Assembly: GCA_027704905.1 (NCBI GenBank)
Contig: CM051006.1
Span: 5,741,915-5,805,914, forward strand
Length of the DNA: 64,000 bases
Reading direction: 5' to 3'
From: Muraenolepis orangiensis
Lineage: Eukaryota > Chordata > Actinopteri > Gadiformes > Muraenolepididae
The notes under the pieces are model-generated. The model worked only from the letters and a program-made list of their open reading frames with translations. It ran no database searches and was not told where the DNA came from. The stretch's first letter is position 1. Every line of letters starts with the position of its first letter. A program made the translations under genes and the position numbers. Shown one piece after another: positions 45,870 through 57,700 of the stretch.

Positions 45870-45899
45870 GTTATTAACCTGTTATTAACCAATGTTAAC
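45870..45899 (-). promoter_or_regulatory. Paired HNF1-like half sites above scarb1 exon 1a
   Basis: GTTAATAAC occurs twice on the minus strand (45878-45870 and 45889-45881), with GTTAAC at 45899-45894. This fits HNF1-type half sites, but could equally be a leader sequence. Confidence 0.3.
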
Positions 45900-45904
45900 A
45901 TAGG

Positions 45905-46848
45905 TGATGTCGTGTAGCCTGTTCGTTTCTTCGGTTCTTCGGACAGTGTTACACATATGCCCCCCCCCCTTCTGCAAGTCGAGAAGAAGTAGGGAAAGGT
46001 TGAGCGCTGGGGTTGTTCTTATATAGTCATCATATAGAGGGTGTGTTTTATCTATCAGACAAGACCCCTGACCTACACATTGGGCTGGTGTAGCGCATTC
46101 ATGATAACAATTTAAAACAAATGGCACCTCGGATTGTTGTGACGTAAGGTTTAACAGTAACTCCTAGACCAAATGCAACACATTAAGGTGCACGAATTAA
46201 AAAAAAATTGATAGGATTACATGAGCAAACCAAAATGAAAAAGAGCCCTAAATAAACAGACAAATGGATGAATGAATGCGTGCGTAGGCCTAATTGGTTT
46301 ATAAATATGAACTCTTAAGTTGTTTAACTGGCTGTCTGTGCCATCTTTTTCATCTTCATTCATAGCTGTGTTTTTCGGGGCTACTTGTTTTTGCAATAGA
46401 CGTGGACATGCTTAGATTGATCTCAGCCTCATCTGGAAATAGCTTTTGATGAATTACATATTCTTGGCGTATTCGTTGCAACGGTTGTTGTTGTGGATGG
46501 CGCCGCCAGGCAAACGGTTCAGAGACAGATCGTTCTGTGTGGCGGCCCCCAACCTCTGGAACTGTCTTCCTGGAGGGAGATACAGCCCTCAAAGCTCATC
46601 TGCTCACCTTAGCGGCCTTTGACCTCTAATCTGCCCTTTCCCCTCCTTTCACTGCTACTTTGTTTTTTTTTGCCCCTCTTTAATGCGGCCTTGGGTCCCT
46701 TGAAAGGCGCGATATTAGTTAATGTTATTAATATTATTATCATTATTATTATTATTATTATTATTATTCTTGGGGTTCCTCGGTGGAGTAAACCGGTGTA
46801 TTGTTAAGTTTATAGTTGCAAGCAAGCATAGCAACTTGTAGTACGTTG
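45905..46848. other. Intergenic between scarb1 and ddx56, left part
   Basis: No gene. About 46500-46720 ('gcggcccccaacctctggaa') resembles a LINE 3' end fragment. A short (ATT)n lies at 46735-46768. Confidence 0.4.
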
Positions 46849-46959
<111 letters not shown>

Positions 46960-48435
46960 GGTGCGTGCATGATGGCTGGTCTAACATGTGTTCCCTCCTT
47001 GATTAACCAAGGAAGGACCCAGACACGTATAGCCAGGTAAGTGGTTTTCGGGTCTTTTATCCCTATCCAACGAACAGGCTAAAGTATTTAAATGTTATCA
47101 TGCATGTTATCATGCCCTTTCAGTAGGCTATGACTTAAAAAAAAAAATCAAAATCAAAAAGCACTTCAATGGTGGCACACACAGTGACGCGTTTGTCTTG
47201 TCTTCATGGTGGTACTAGCGCATTGGTTCACACTGGCGGATATAATATGTGGAGCCTTTTGTATGTCGGGGGGGGGGGGGGGGGGGGGTCCCGTAGTGTT
47301 CAACCGCTATACAGTAGGCCCTCTTGAATGGGGCCCGCTGTACACCATAACCAAGCCTTTGATTGCGTTATCATTGACGTGCGAGACGTGACCTCCCGAG
47401 CGGCTTGGGTATAGTACCCCCCCCCCCTCCCCCCCCCCTGCGGGGTCTTCTTCCCGCGCTCTCGGGAAGTGGTTCCTGGAGTTATTCTTTTTGTTTTGAA
47501 GTGGTAGGGGGGGTCAAGGTCCACGACTCGATGTTATGGCCCAGCAGGGTTTTTTCCTGCGTTTGTGTGTGAGGATACACTGAGGGGGTGTGAGCCTAAC
47601 CCTGAGTCTTCTGCACCCCACCTTGCTTGCTTTGAGAGGTCTTGGTTTCGAATAGCTTGCTTGGTTTTGTGGTTGACCAGGTCCGTCCGTGCCAATAGGC
47701 AATGGGCATCTCGAAGAAAAGATGGATAGATGGATAGATCAATAAAATACATTCATTGTATGCATCCACCAGGGGGAAGTTAGCAGTTGCCGCAATCTTA
47801 GAACTATGACCGCAGCGTGTACTCCTTGTAGTGGATGGGCCACATTCTGAGTCAATCCAACATTCTCCAGAATAAAACGATAACTATATAACCAAGATAT
47901 TATTATCAAACCATAACCATAGCTGTTATTTGGCACTCCTGTCGCTGGAATTGTCATTAGGAATGTTAAAATCGCCAACATTGGCAAGTCATTGACAGTC
48001 AACACAGTGAATATAGTAGATAGACTGTGGGTCATCCACGACGTTTGGAGAGTATTGTGGTGGCCTGTAAATTGTTCGTATTGAAACTTGAGAGACTTCG
48101 ATATGAGAGCATTTACAAAGGATGCAAGCTTTCCAAATGATGGGGAAAGCATTGAAGGTTGAAACAAATAAGGAATGAAAAGGGATTAACCTGCTGCCTA
48201 TGACCAGCCGTAGGTTAGTGGGCTCAGAACACGTTCTGTTCCAGGTCAGGTTGGAACACGACGAGGAACAGGGATAAGATTTGGCCCGTCCTTGTTTGTG
48301 TCTATGCCTACTAGTCTAAACAGGACTTTTGCAGGTCATTCCCAGCCCCATACGACGAGAGTTGTGGTGTTAGAACACCACAACTAGTGGGGCAGATGGT
48401 GCTCCATGCAGCCTCAGAGGCAGAAATCTAAACCT
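46960..48435. other. Intergenic, no gene recognised
   Basis: Poly-G (47268-47288) and C-runs. A minus open frame (48167-47739, 142 codons) has no domain I recognise. Confidence 0.4.
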
Positions 48436-48618
48436 CAACCTGGAGGATTGTATCCTCTTTATTGGTCACATGTACCCAGCCTAGTATTAGGAGTAGTGGG
48501 CAGCTATTGTATATATACAGCACCCGGGAAGTAGGGTAAGGGGTCTGTTGCCTTGCTCAAGGGCACCTCGGCAGTGCCCAGGTGTTTCGGGGACTCGAAC
48601 CGGCGACCTTCACAAGCC
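48436..48618 (-). repeat. SINE-like family A copy
   Basis: 'ggaggattgtatcctcttta', 'aggagtagtgggcagct', 'ccttgctcaagggcacc' and the head 'actcgaaccggcgacctt'. Confidence 0.65.
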
Positions 48619-48888
48619 TCCTAACAGTCCTAACAGTCTGAGCTAGAAAGAAAGCATAAGAACTCACTGTCTGTCTATGGAACTGTGGAACTGACGAGAT
48701 TTACAATTAAAAATTGTAATCCACAGAGAATATTAATTAATTTATAGACACTTTTTGTGTAAGAAGCGGCACAATACACTCATGCTACAAACTCATTGAG
48801 GTTGAGGTCCTTGTTGTGTTTCCAGATCAGGAAAACGTATAGCAGCTCAGCCCCCAGCTGTTTTACTGATTTACACAAAGTGGGGGAA

Positions 48889-48902
48889 GTGTGTGTGTGT
48901 GT

Positions 48903-48959
<57 letters not shown>

Positions 48960-48985
48960 TGTGTGTGGTGTGTGTGTGTGTGTGC
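48889..48985. repeat. (GT)n microsatellite
   Basis: GT tract with GTGGTG breaks. Confidence 0.97.
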
Positions 48986-48987
48986 TT

Positions 48988-49190
48988 AAGATTCAAGATT
49001 TTTAAGTGTGGAATACTTTTTCCCCATTCTCTCACGCAGTAGGAATTCCCTAAAATGTAACACTATGCCCTATACTTATACTTCACAACGCTATACTATA
49101 CATAATACTATATACTATATACAACAATACTGTACACAAGAAAAAGAACAAGAAAATGACTGACGGAGGATATATACATATGTTGAATTG
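48988..49190 (+). repeat. Interspersed repeat family B copy
   Basis: 'agattcaagattttta', then the tail 'tgactgacggaggatatata' and 'tgttgaattgtgcg'. Confidence 0.6.
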
Positions 49191-49335
49191 TGCGTGCATG
49201 CGTGCATCTTTAAGATATATACTGTGTCTCTGTGGTGTACTTTGGCTGATGTCGTAGTTGGGAACACCATGTTCTTTCTGAATGGCATTTACGGGCTCCA
49301 CTGTAAACCAATAGGGTTCTGCAGCCTGTGCATGT

Positions 49336-49336
49336 G

Positions 49337-49415
<79 letters not shown>

Positions 49416-49450
49416 ATGTGCGTGTGTGTGCGTGTGTGTGCGTGTGCGTG
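49336..49450. repeat. (GT)n microsatellite
   Basis: GT with GCGT breaks. A (TA)n follows at 49576-49618. Confidence 0.97.
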
Positions 49451-49575
49451 TGCATTAGATCCCCTAAGTTGTCCCCCTATATTGCTGAGTAACCAACTAC
49501 CCATCAACCCTACCAGCTCTCGTGTCCTAAATGACTAATATAGTAAAGAGTGAGGTCCCTTCCAAAGCTCTTATG

Positions 49576-49609
<34 letters not shown>

Positions 49610-49699
49610 TATATATATCAGGTACAGTACAGTATATCCAAAGTGTATCATAAGTATATTTAATCTTTTTTTTTTATAAACCATGTTAAATGTCTGCCT

Positions 49700-52050
49700 G
49701 TTTTTCATAGGAATGAAAAGACTTCCCTTGTGTAGTGTGAGAGGCACGACATCGAACCATATGGCAGACAGACGCTGACTTTCACGCAGCAGTAGTTGCC
49801 CTTAGGATTATACAAAAAAGTCAAATCTAAAAACATTTTTAAAAAGGGCTCAATTCGGTTGATTATGTTTTTTAATTGCCCCAGCCCCACACCATTCTCC
49901 ACGGGGAGGGGGGGGGGGCCTTTGGTCCATTTGGTTTGATGAAGAGGTCCACTCTCATTGGCGGCCCACATGGTGACGGCCACATGATGGCTTCACACAC
50001 GTTAGGAGGACACAGGGCTACAGAAGACGGCGCCTACCGCAAATATCCCATCTGACTCGGCTGTGAAATCTCTCCAGTAGCTATAGGGCTTGTACATCAG
50101 AGTGCATCATGGGGATTTTTTTTGTGATGGCGATACTCCGCCATATTGAGATGACTCCAGAGAATTACTGAAGTACTGTAAAGTCCTAAATCGATGTAAA
50201 TAAACTGTTTACCTACCTAGGCCTATGATGAAAACATCAATTCACGATTAATTACTAAACAATGACCCCCAAAGAAAGACTTCTAACCGAATAGCTAACA
50301 TTCCAATGCGCCTATGCTTTCCAAAATGGAGACGGTCATTGCGGAAACAGTAGCTAGCCACGTATAAAAGTAGCGCTAATGTAGAGGGTGAGGTTTAATG
50401 TATTTATATCTATAATCTATCTATTACTATACTAAATGTTCCATTTAGGTTAAACTAAAACATCCTGTTTTGGTCGACTCCCAAATCACATGAGTGATTT
50501 CACGTACCAATTTCACATGGTCTAGTGTGGTCTAGTCATCTCTCTACCCTCATCACATGTTACATATATATATATATATATATAATATAAAAATAGATAT
50601 ATATTACAGAAACAATAACAGTTGAGGAATCTCTTCCCTTTTTTTTCTCGTTGGACGCTATTGGGCAATGAGATGAGCGGGTTAGAGTGGAACGCATGAT
50701 GCTGGCGTCACATGTCTTCCTTCCTGAACGCTGATGGTGTCATTTATACAGCGAGAGGGAACCTTGACACACGCTATTTGGTTTTGGAGAAACGTTGGAA
50801 ATGAAGTGAAGTGGGGCTAAAAAGCTTGAGGTTATTGATGGTCGTTGTGTAGTTCATGTCTGTGGCCCTGAAACAAATTGGCAATCCATGATGAAAAGGT
50901 TACACCAAAGCACCGCACCCACTGTCATACACTTTCTTGTACCACACAGAACAAAAAAATGTCACTTGATGAGTTCAGAGCAGAAGACCATTCTAGGCTA
51001 CTTTCACTAAAATATGTGTGTTCCGTTTGTAAACATTTGTATTCCATTAATTGGTACGCTTAGTAAGTACAAGTTCACGAATACAATAAGCTCTTGGCTG
51101 TGTCCGTAGACGTTTTTGTAAGCTATTATTTCGTTACACAGAATTAATTAATCCCAATTTTTCATTATTGCGGAAATAACTAATACAAAGTCAGTTTACG
51201 TTATGCCAACAAAAAAGTCTGCGTCAAAAATAAACCCACTTTTCTCTGCTTCAATTGGTCACTTATTTGGTTGTTCCAACAAGAGAATATGACATTTCTT
51301 CTTATGACTTACAATTTTGTTTATATTTTATTACAACTTTTCCAGATAAGTCGTTCATATTGTGTTTAAGCTGATGTGCACCTATAACTTGTTTGAACAT
51401 ATGAGAGGGCTTTGTACACGCTAAATAGTTAATAACACTGGCTTGTGTACAGTGTTATCAACTGTATAGCTGGCTGTCTGTGGAGGTAGAGGCGGTTCAG
51501 TGAGAGGGATAGTAGAATACAGAACAGGACCTGAACACGTTTGGGAACCACTGTAGTGAAAGCTGCAGAGAGGTCCAGGTCAAGATGACCATACAGATGT
51601 GGTCAGAACAAGAGGTCATTAGTGGTTTTGATGAGGAATACAGTCCTAGTCAGACTGTAGGTGGACACTAAGGCCTCACACTGATATGCAACTATGAACT
51701 GAAGAAGAAAATGAATGGACTCACGTTGGAGTTACGAGTCCACCTATTGGCTATTTATGGTATTACGCTTTAAATGTTTTTATTTGTTTAATTGCAAAAA
51801 GTTACTTTGAGGGCTGTGTCCTAAACATTTTTAGAAGCTTTGATATGGTCACACATATTAATTAATCCCAACCGGTGCAGGCTACTATATTTTATAAAAA
51901 TGGTCATTATTAAGGCCACAACTAAAACACCTATTGCATACGGTTATGCCATACACAGATTCATTGCTTCATTATACCACTTTAAATACGCAATTATACA
52001 CCATGTCGATGTATAAAGTCGAATAATGAACAATTTATAAATGTGATCCC
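49700..52050. other. Intergenic, no gene recognised
   Basis: AT-rich with only short open frames and a (TA)n at 50562-50586. Confidence 0.5.
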
Positions 52051-52098
52051 TTTGGCTCACCGTACTGTACGGCGCAACGTGCGAGCGAACGACGTACT

Positions 52099-52133
52099 CA
52101 CGTGACCAGGAGCTGTTTCGTGCGACACACGTG
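52099..52133 (+). promoter_or_regulatory. Two CACGTG E-boxes just upstream of ddx56
   Basis: TCACGTGA core at 52099-52104 and ACACGTGT core at 52128-52133, within 50 bp of the start codon in a CpG-containing stretch. MYC/USF-type factors bind such sites; function here is inferred. Confidence 0.45.
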
Positions 52134-52148
52134 TTGACAACAGGGACG

Positions 52149-52205
52149 ATGGAGGAGGAGACATTACAGTTCCACGAAATGGGCATAGATGACCGTCTTT
52201 TAAAG
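52149..52205 (+). CDS. ddx56: ddx56 exon 1
   Basis: 57 bp: MEEETLQFHEMGIDDRLLK, donor GTAATA. The ATG at 52149 is in context GACGATGG. Confidence 0.93.
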
Positions 52206-53666
52206 GTAATATAACCATTAATGTTATCTTTGTTGGATCACCCAGGAACGCTATCAATGTTTGTGTTCGTTTTGGTTTACGCTTTATGACAGCAAGTTGT
52301 CGTTGTGTGGCCATCTGTGGTGGTAATACTCGTGGGGCTAATGCGCTCCACATACACACACTTTTAAACCTTTTGTTTTTATACTATACTTGTTACTTAA
52401 CTCACTGTTGTTACTTTGAATGTATACTGTGTGTGTGTGGATAGTTTCGTCCGGGACATTCCACGTCTTAACGTTGTGTTACCTAGAATCTATAAGAAGC
52501 TACTTTTTTAGCTCTTATTTCCTTCTACGTTCAGTCAGTCGCTATGACACACATTTGACACTGAATGTCTAATAACTCAAACTTGATATATGTATAACCC
52601 AGGCCATCGCAGACCTGGGCTGGGCTGAGCCGACCCTGATCCAGGAGAAGGCCATCCCCCTGGCCCTGGAGGGGAAGGACGTCCTGGCCCGGGCTCGGAC
52701 CGGCTCCGGGAAGACGGCCGCCTACGCCGTGCCCTTAATACAGCACATCCTCAAGTCCAAACAGGTAGGACCACAGGAGATGGGTGCCAACTTAATTAAA
52801 AAGCGTCTTGAGAGGTGGTGGTGGTCTGTAGTGGTTAGGATTCGGCGCTCTCACCGCCGCGGCCCGGGTTCGATTCCCGGTCAGGGAACACAACTTGCCG
52901 TATATATATTTGAATCCTCAACTGTTGATAGAACTGCATGTCCCTGCTTCACTACCTGCTGTGTATACATTTATATACATGTATTCTGTTTTTAATAACC
53001 GCATAATAACTGTGTGTGTATACACTATTTTGCTCATAGCTTACACATACTGTTTTTATACCTAGTAGACTAGACTGTCTTTTAGCAACTGTAAACTGTA
53101 AATTATATATTACCATGCACTTCACTGCAACATTTGCACTCTGGTTAGATGCTAAATCTATCTACTGTATCTATTATTGTGCTGTGTGATGACAATACAT
53201 TTGAATCTAATCTCATCGCAATTGGTACATTTTAATATGTGGGGGGATTTTGGTTGGTGATACGTTGTTAATAAATGAAACGGAATCAGAGTACTTGTAT
53301 TGACCTTAGGACCCGACACGGGGGTTTGTTTTGGTTGAGTCTGACCGTAAACGATGACTTGACCAGAAAGTCAAAGGCCACGATCTCTACCAACATGTCA
53401 TCTGACTGTACAGTAAAGTTGTGTAAAAAAAACAACAACACAAACATGAGCCGTGAACCACAAGAAACAAGATGCTTTATTGGCCATTTGCAAGGAGTAC
53501 AATGGAATGCTTACTCCCCATTCCCTCCCTCAGTATGAATTTCTAAAACAAGACTATAACAATTCTATACACAATAAAATGACATTAACAATAACAACAA
53601 CGTGACTGATGGATGATGTGTACATGTGTTGAATTGTGCATAAGGATTGACTCTTATATCTCTCTC

Positions 53667-53702
<36 letters not shown>

Positions 53703-54705
53703 ATACAGACGGTCCGTGAGCAGGATGTGAGGGCGGTGGTCTTGGTGCCGACCAAGGAGCTGGGTCAGCAGGTGCACGCCATGTGCGTCCAGCTGACCCG
53801 CTACTGTGCCCGGGACGTCCGAGTGGTGGACATCAGTGGAAAGGCTGACGTATCGGCCCAGAGGTGTGTCCCCGTCCCCCCCCTAAAGATGACCTTTAAC
53901 CTGAGTGCCTGGTTGAGCCTCGTTTGTTTGGTTCATGGTCCTCTGCACGCAGTACCGTTTTATCTGATTAACAAAGTACGCCGTTAGATTCTGCTTTTTT
54001 TGCTCAAGATTCAACATTTTTATTTGCCATTTGCAACAAGCACAATATAACGCTTCCTCCCCATTCCCTCCCGCAGTATGGATTTCAATAACAATACTAT
54101 ACTATTCTATACTAAACTATACTATAAACAACACTATATACTACCTACAATATACTATAAACAACACTATATTCTACCAACGATGTACTATAATCAACAC
54201 TTGTTTATAGTACTAGATCTATAAATAACACTTTTAACTAGTATACTATAAACAACACTATATATTACCTTTAAATTATATAAACAACACTATATGCTAT
54301 ACTATATACACAACAATATACTTTAAACAATACTATATACAATAAAGTGACCTATAAAAGAAGAACAATAAAGTGATTGTGAGACCAACGGTGATTTAAA
54401 GAATATACAGTATATATACAGTGGTGTGTGGGGGCTTTAATCCAGAGCACACAGATACACTACCATGGCTAGGCTAACCTATACATTTAGAGTATTATAT
54501 ACTGTGTGTTAATGGTACCTGTGTGTGTGTGTCAGGCCCATCTTGATGGAGAAGCCCGACGTGGTGGTGGGGACTCCGTCCCGCGTGCTGATTCACCTGA
54601 ACGCCCAGAACCTGCTGCTGCAGAACCTGGAGGTGCTGGTGGTGGACGAGGCCGACTTGCTCTTCTCCTTCGGCTTCGAGGCCGACGTCAAGAACCTGCT
54701 GTGGT

Positions 54706-54746
<41 letters not shown>

Positions 54747-57700
54747 GGGGGGGCTGGTGGCAAGGGTTCATTTTGGACCCTGGTTACACTACACTGGGTT
54801 GTTACCATTTGGTTCTTGGAGTATAATGTGTATAATTTAAATTCTAAAAGCTAGTTCATGGTTAACTGTTGAGCTCAACAATTTTGTAATAACAATACTG
54901 CTCCATATGCTTGTCAAACTATAGTGTCTAGGTCTATATATCTATATAGGTCTACTGAGTGTGAAGCCACGGGATTATATACATTTTTTCAGACATTAAA
55001 TGGTAAATATGAAGGGAACAACTGTTATTTACCCTAAAAACCAATCCAGCTGTCAACATGGCTGTAACTGTTTATTTATAATAACCTTATTTAATCTGAT
55101 TTGGTATTGTGTTTTAACAGCCATTTACCGAAGATCTACCAGTCATTCCTCATGTCCGCCACCCTCTCTGTGGACGTCCAGTCCCTTAAAGAGATGATCC
55201 TGCACAATCCCGTGAGTACACTCCGTCTTCCCTTCATGTGCAGTGTGCAGGTTTAGGGGCCTAGTGGACCCCAGTGGTCCCCAAAGGTTCTAGAACCGTG
55301 GAACCAGAAAGCCATTCTGAATGCCATCTGGGAGGGCGACTGGAAATGAGGAGTTTTCATTGTTTCTAAATGTTCTACAAGGCCTACCAACTCAACCCAC
55401 TGTGTGTGTGCCGTCAGTGGGTACTCCTAGTTGTGCCCAAAGATAAATAAGAAACATTCTGTCAAATAAAAATAAAGGAAATCTCTGAATGAGAGTTGAG
55501 CATTTTTTTCTATATTTTGTGGCATGGCTCTTTCAAAGCTCATGCGGTGTAAAGGGGGACAGTCACCCAAGGATATGATCTAATCTAAGAAAATTCTGCT
55601 TCACATGCGTGTTGTAAACCAAGCGTTCTCCATTGGTCCCATATGGGAAGAATTGCCGTAGCTTTTCCCACGGAAACTTGAGTTTGATGTTGCAGTTTTT
55701 CGCCGTCGTCTTCTTCTTCTTCACAACACGTTGCTCTCATATTAGGCCAGTTATAAAGACACATACAATCAAAATGACGTATCCGGTAACTGGGGCTGGG
55801 CGAACGACACTAACACGGTGTGTCTCTCTCTCTCGTCCAGGTGATCCTGAAGCTGGAGGGCTCCCAGCTGCCGGCGGCCTGCCAGCTGCAGCAGTACAGC
55901 ATCCCCTGTGAGGAGGAGGACAAGTTCCTGCTGGTCTACACGCTGCTGAAGCTGCAGCTGGTCCGCGGGAAGACCCTGCTCTTCGTGGACTCCATCGACC
56001 GCTCCTACCGCCTCAAGCTCTTCCTGGAGCAGGTGGGCGTCCCGTCCTGCGTGCTCAACTCTGAGCTGCCCGTCCACTCCCGGTGAGAAGGATGGAGAAC
56101 CGGGGGGGGGAGAGGGTGGAGGATGGAGAACCGGGGGGAGAGGGTGGAGAACCGGTGGGGGAGAGGATGGAGAACCGGTGGGGGGGGAAGGAGAGTGGTG
56201 TTTTTGGGGTCCTGAGGACGGCCCCCGCTGGCTTCCGCGCTCTGTGTGCTTGACTCGATTCTAGTTTCTAGCAAATATGAGATGACATTTGCCGGCTGGA
56301 TGTAGTAACGCAGGGGGTTTTAAAAGTGTATTGTCATACTGACATACCATCCAAATATTCAGACAAGAAGCCAATTAACTGTGGCTAGCTGGCTAATGCC
56401 GTGGCACCACTGGAGTGAGAAACCTTCCATTTTGCTATTAATTTATGTTTATCAATTTATTCCAAAATAATTCATTCAAAAACAAAACCAATTGTATGTT
56501 TTATTTTACGTTCTAGTGGAATTAGTTTCTCTTGCTAGGAAATTTGTTTATCTGGGCCTGCCTTGAAACCCTCTGCCCCCCCTTTTTGAAAACAAAACTT
56601 TGAAAACACCTAAAGTAATGAACTAATTTAGTCTGTTTGTAGTAGTAGTTCAGTTGTAGTAAAAAATAAAAGCGTCAAAGTAGTGACTTATTTGAAGATG
56701 CTTGTGGGGTTATGTACCGTGCTCCACCGTTTCCAGGTGCCAGTATAGCATTTACTGGCCATTTCACAGACACTTTTAGCCAGAGACACTTTTATCCATT
56801 TTTCTTTAGCTGCGTGTCATGACTGGTTTAATTAGGGGCTAGTAATCTTGCTCTAGGATGTCTTGTAGGGATGGGGGGTGGGGATCAAACCTAGTAATCC
56901 TTTAGCCAGGAGTCGTCAAACGCCCTAGCCACCATCCATTTTCAAGAGCCTGTCGTGCCCGACTCGTGCACATGACTAACGTCCCAACCTCCCTGTTCTC
57001 TCCACGGCCCCCAGGTGTCACATCATCTCCCAGTTCAACCAAGGCTTCTACAATTACATCATCGCCTCAGACGAACACCGGCTGACCCTGCCCAAGGCGC
57101 CCGCCGTGGACGCCAAGAAGGGAGCGAAGAAGCAACCGAAAACCAAAGGGACAAAGTGAGTTTTCCCGTTCTGTGCGTCCCGTTTCTAACCCGTTGGGTT
57201 GGGCATTGCTGGTTTGCTGGGTCTCTGATGATGTGATGTGATGATATATTGTGTTTCCAGGGACAAGGAGTACGGCGTCTCTCGAGGGGTGGACTTCCAG
57301 AACGTCTCCAACGTCATTAACTTTGACTTCCCCAAGTCCGTGGACTCCTACGTGCATCGCGTCGGGAGGTGGGTTTGACGCACTGGGGTGGACCTGTAGC
57401 TCTCTAAGAGGGGGACGTTTTAAAGCCTGAAGCCGGGGGGGGTCGCCTTCAGGTGTATTATTGCCCGGATCGTGTAACAAACCAGCAGCCATACAGCCAT
57501 CCATATGGCCTTTCTGCATATGGTCCATCTTACTTTTATGCATTACTCAACATTAAATGATTAACATAAATGTATTTGGAAACGAGAGCCGTCAATCACA
57601 TTAGTCATTTAGCAGACACTTTAATCCAAAGCGACTTACAATAGTGCGTTCAACAAAGGAAGGTAAGAGAACAACTCGTCACCGGGTGGCTTGTGTTTTA

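Noticed and set aside
47739..48167. 142-codon minus-strand open frame
   Set aside because: No recognisable domain, no splice-consistent neighbours, AT-rich; probably a decayed repeat.
52816..52888. Functional tRNA-Glu(CTC) gene
   Set aside because: Anticodon and T arms are intact, but the 5' acceptor strand cannot pair with the 3' strand and the sequence continues into a repeated SINE body.
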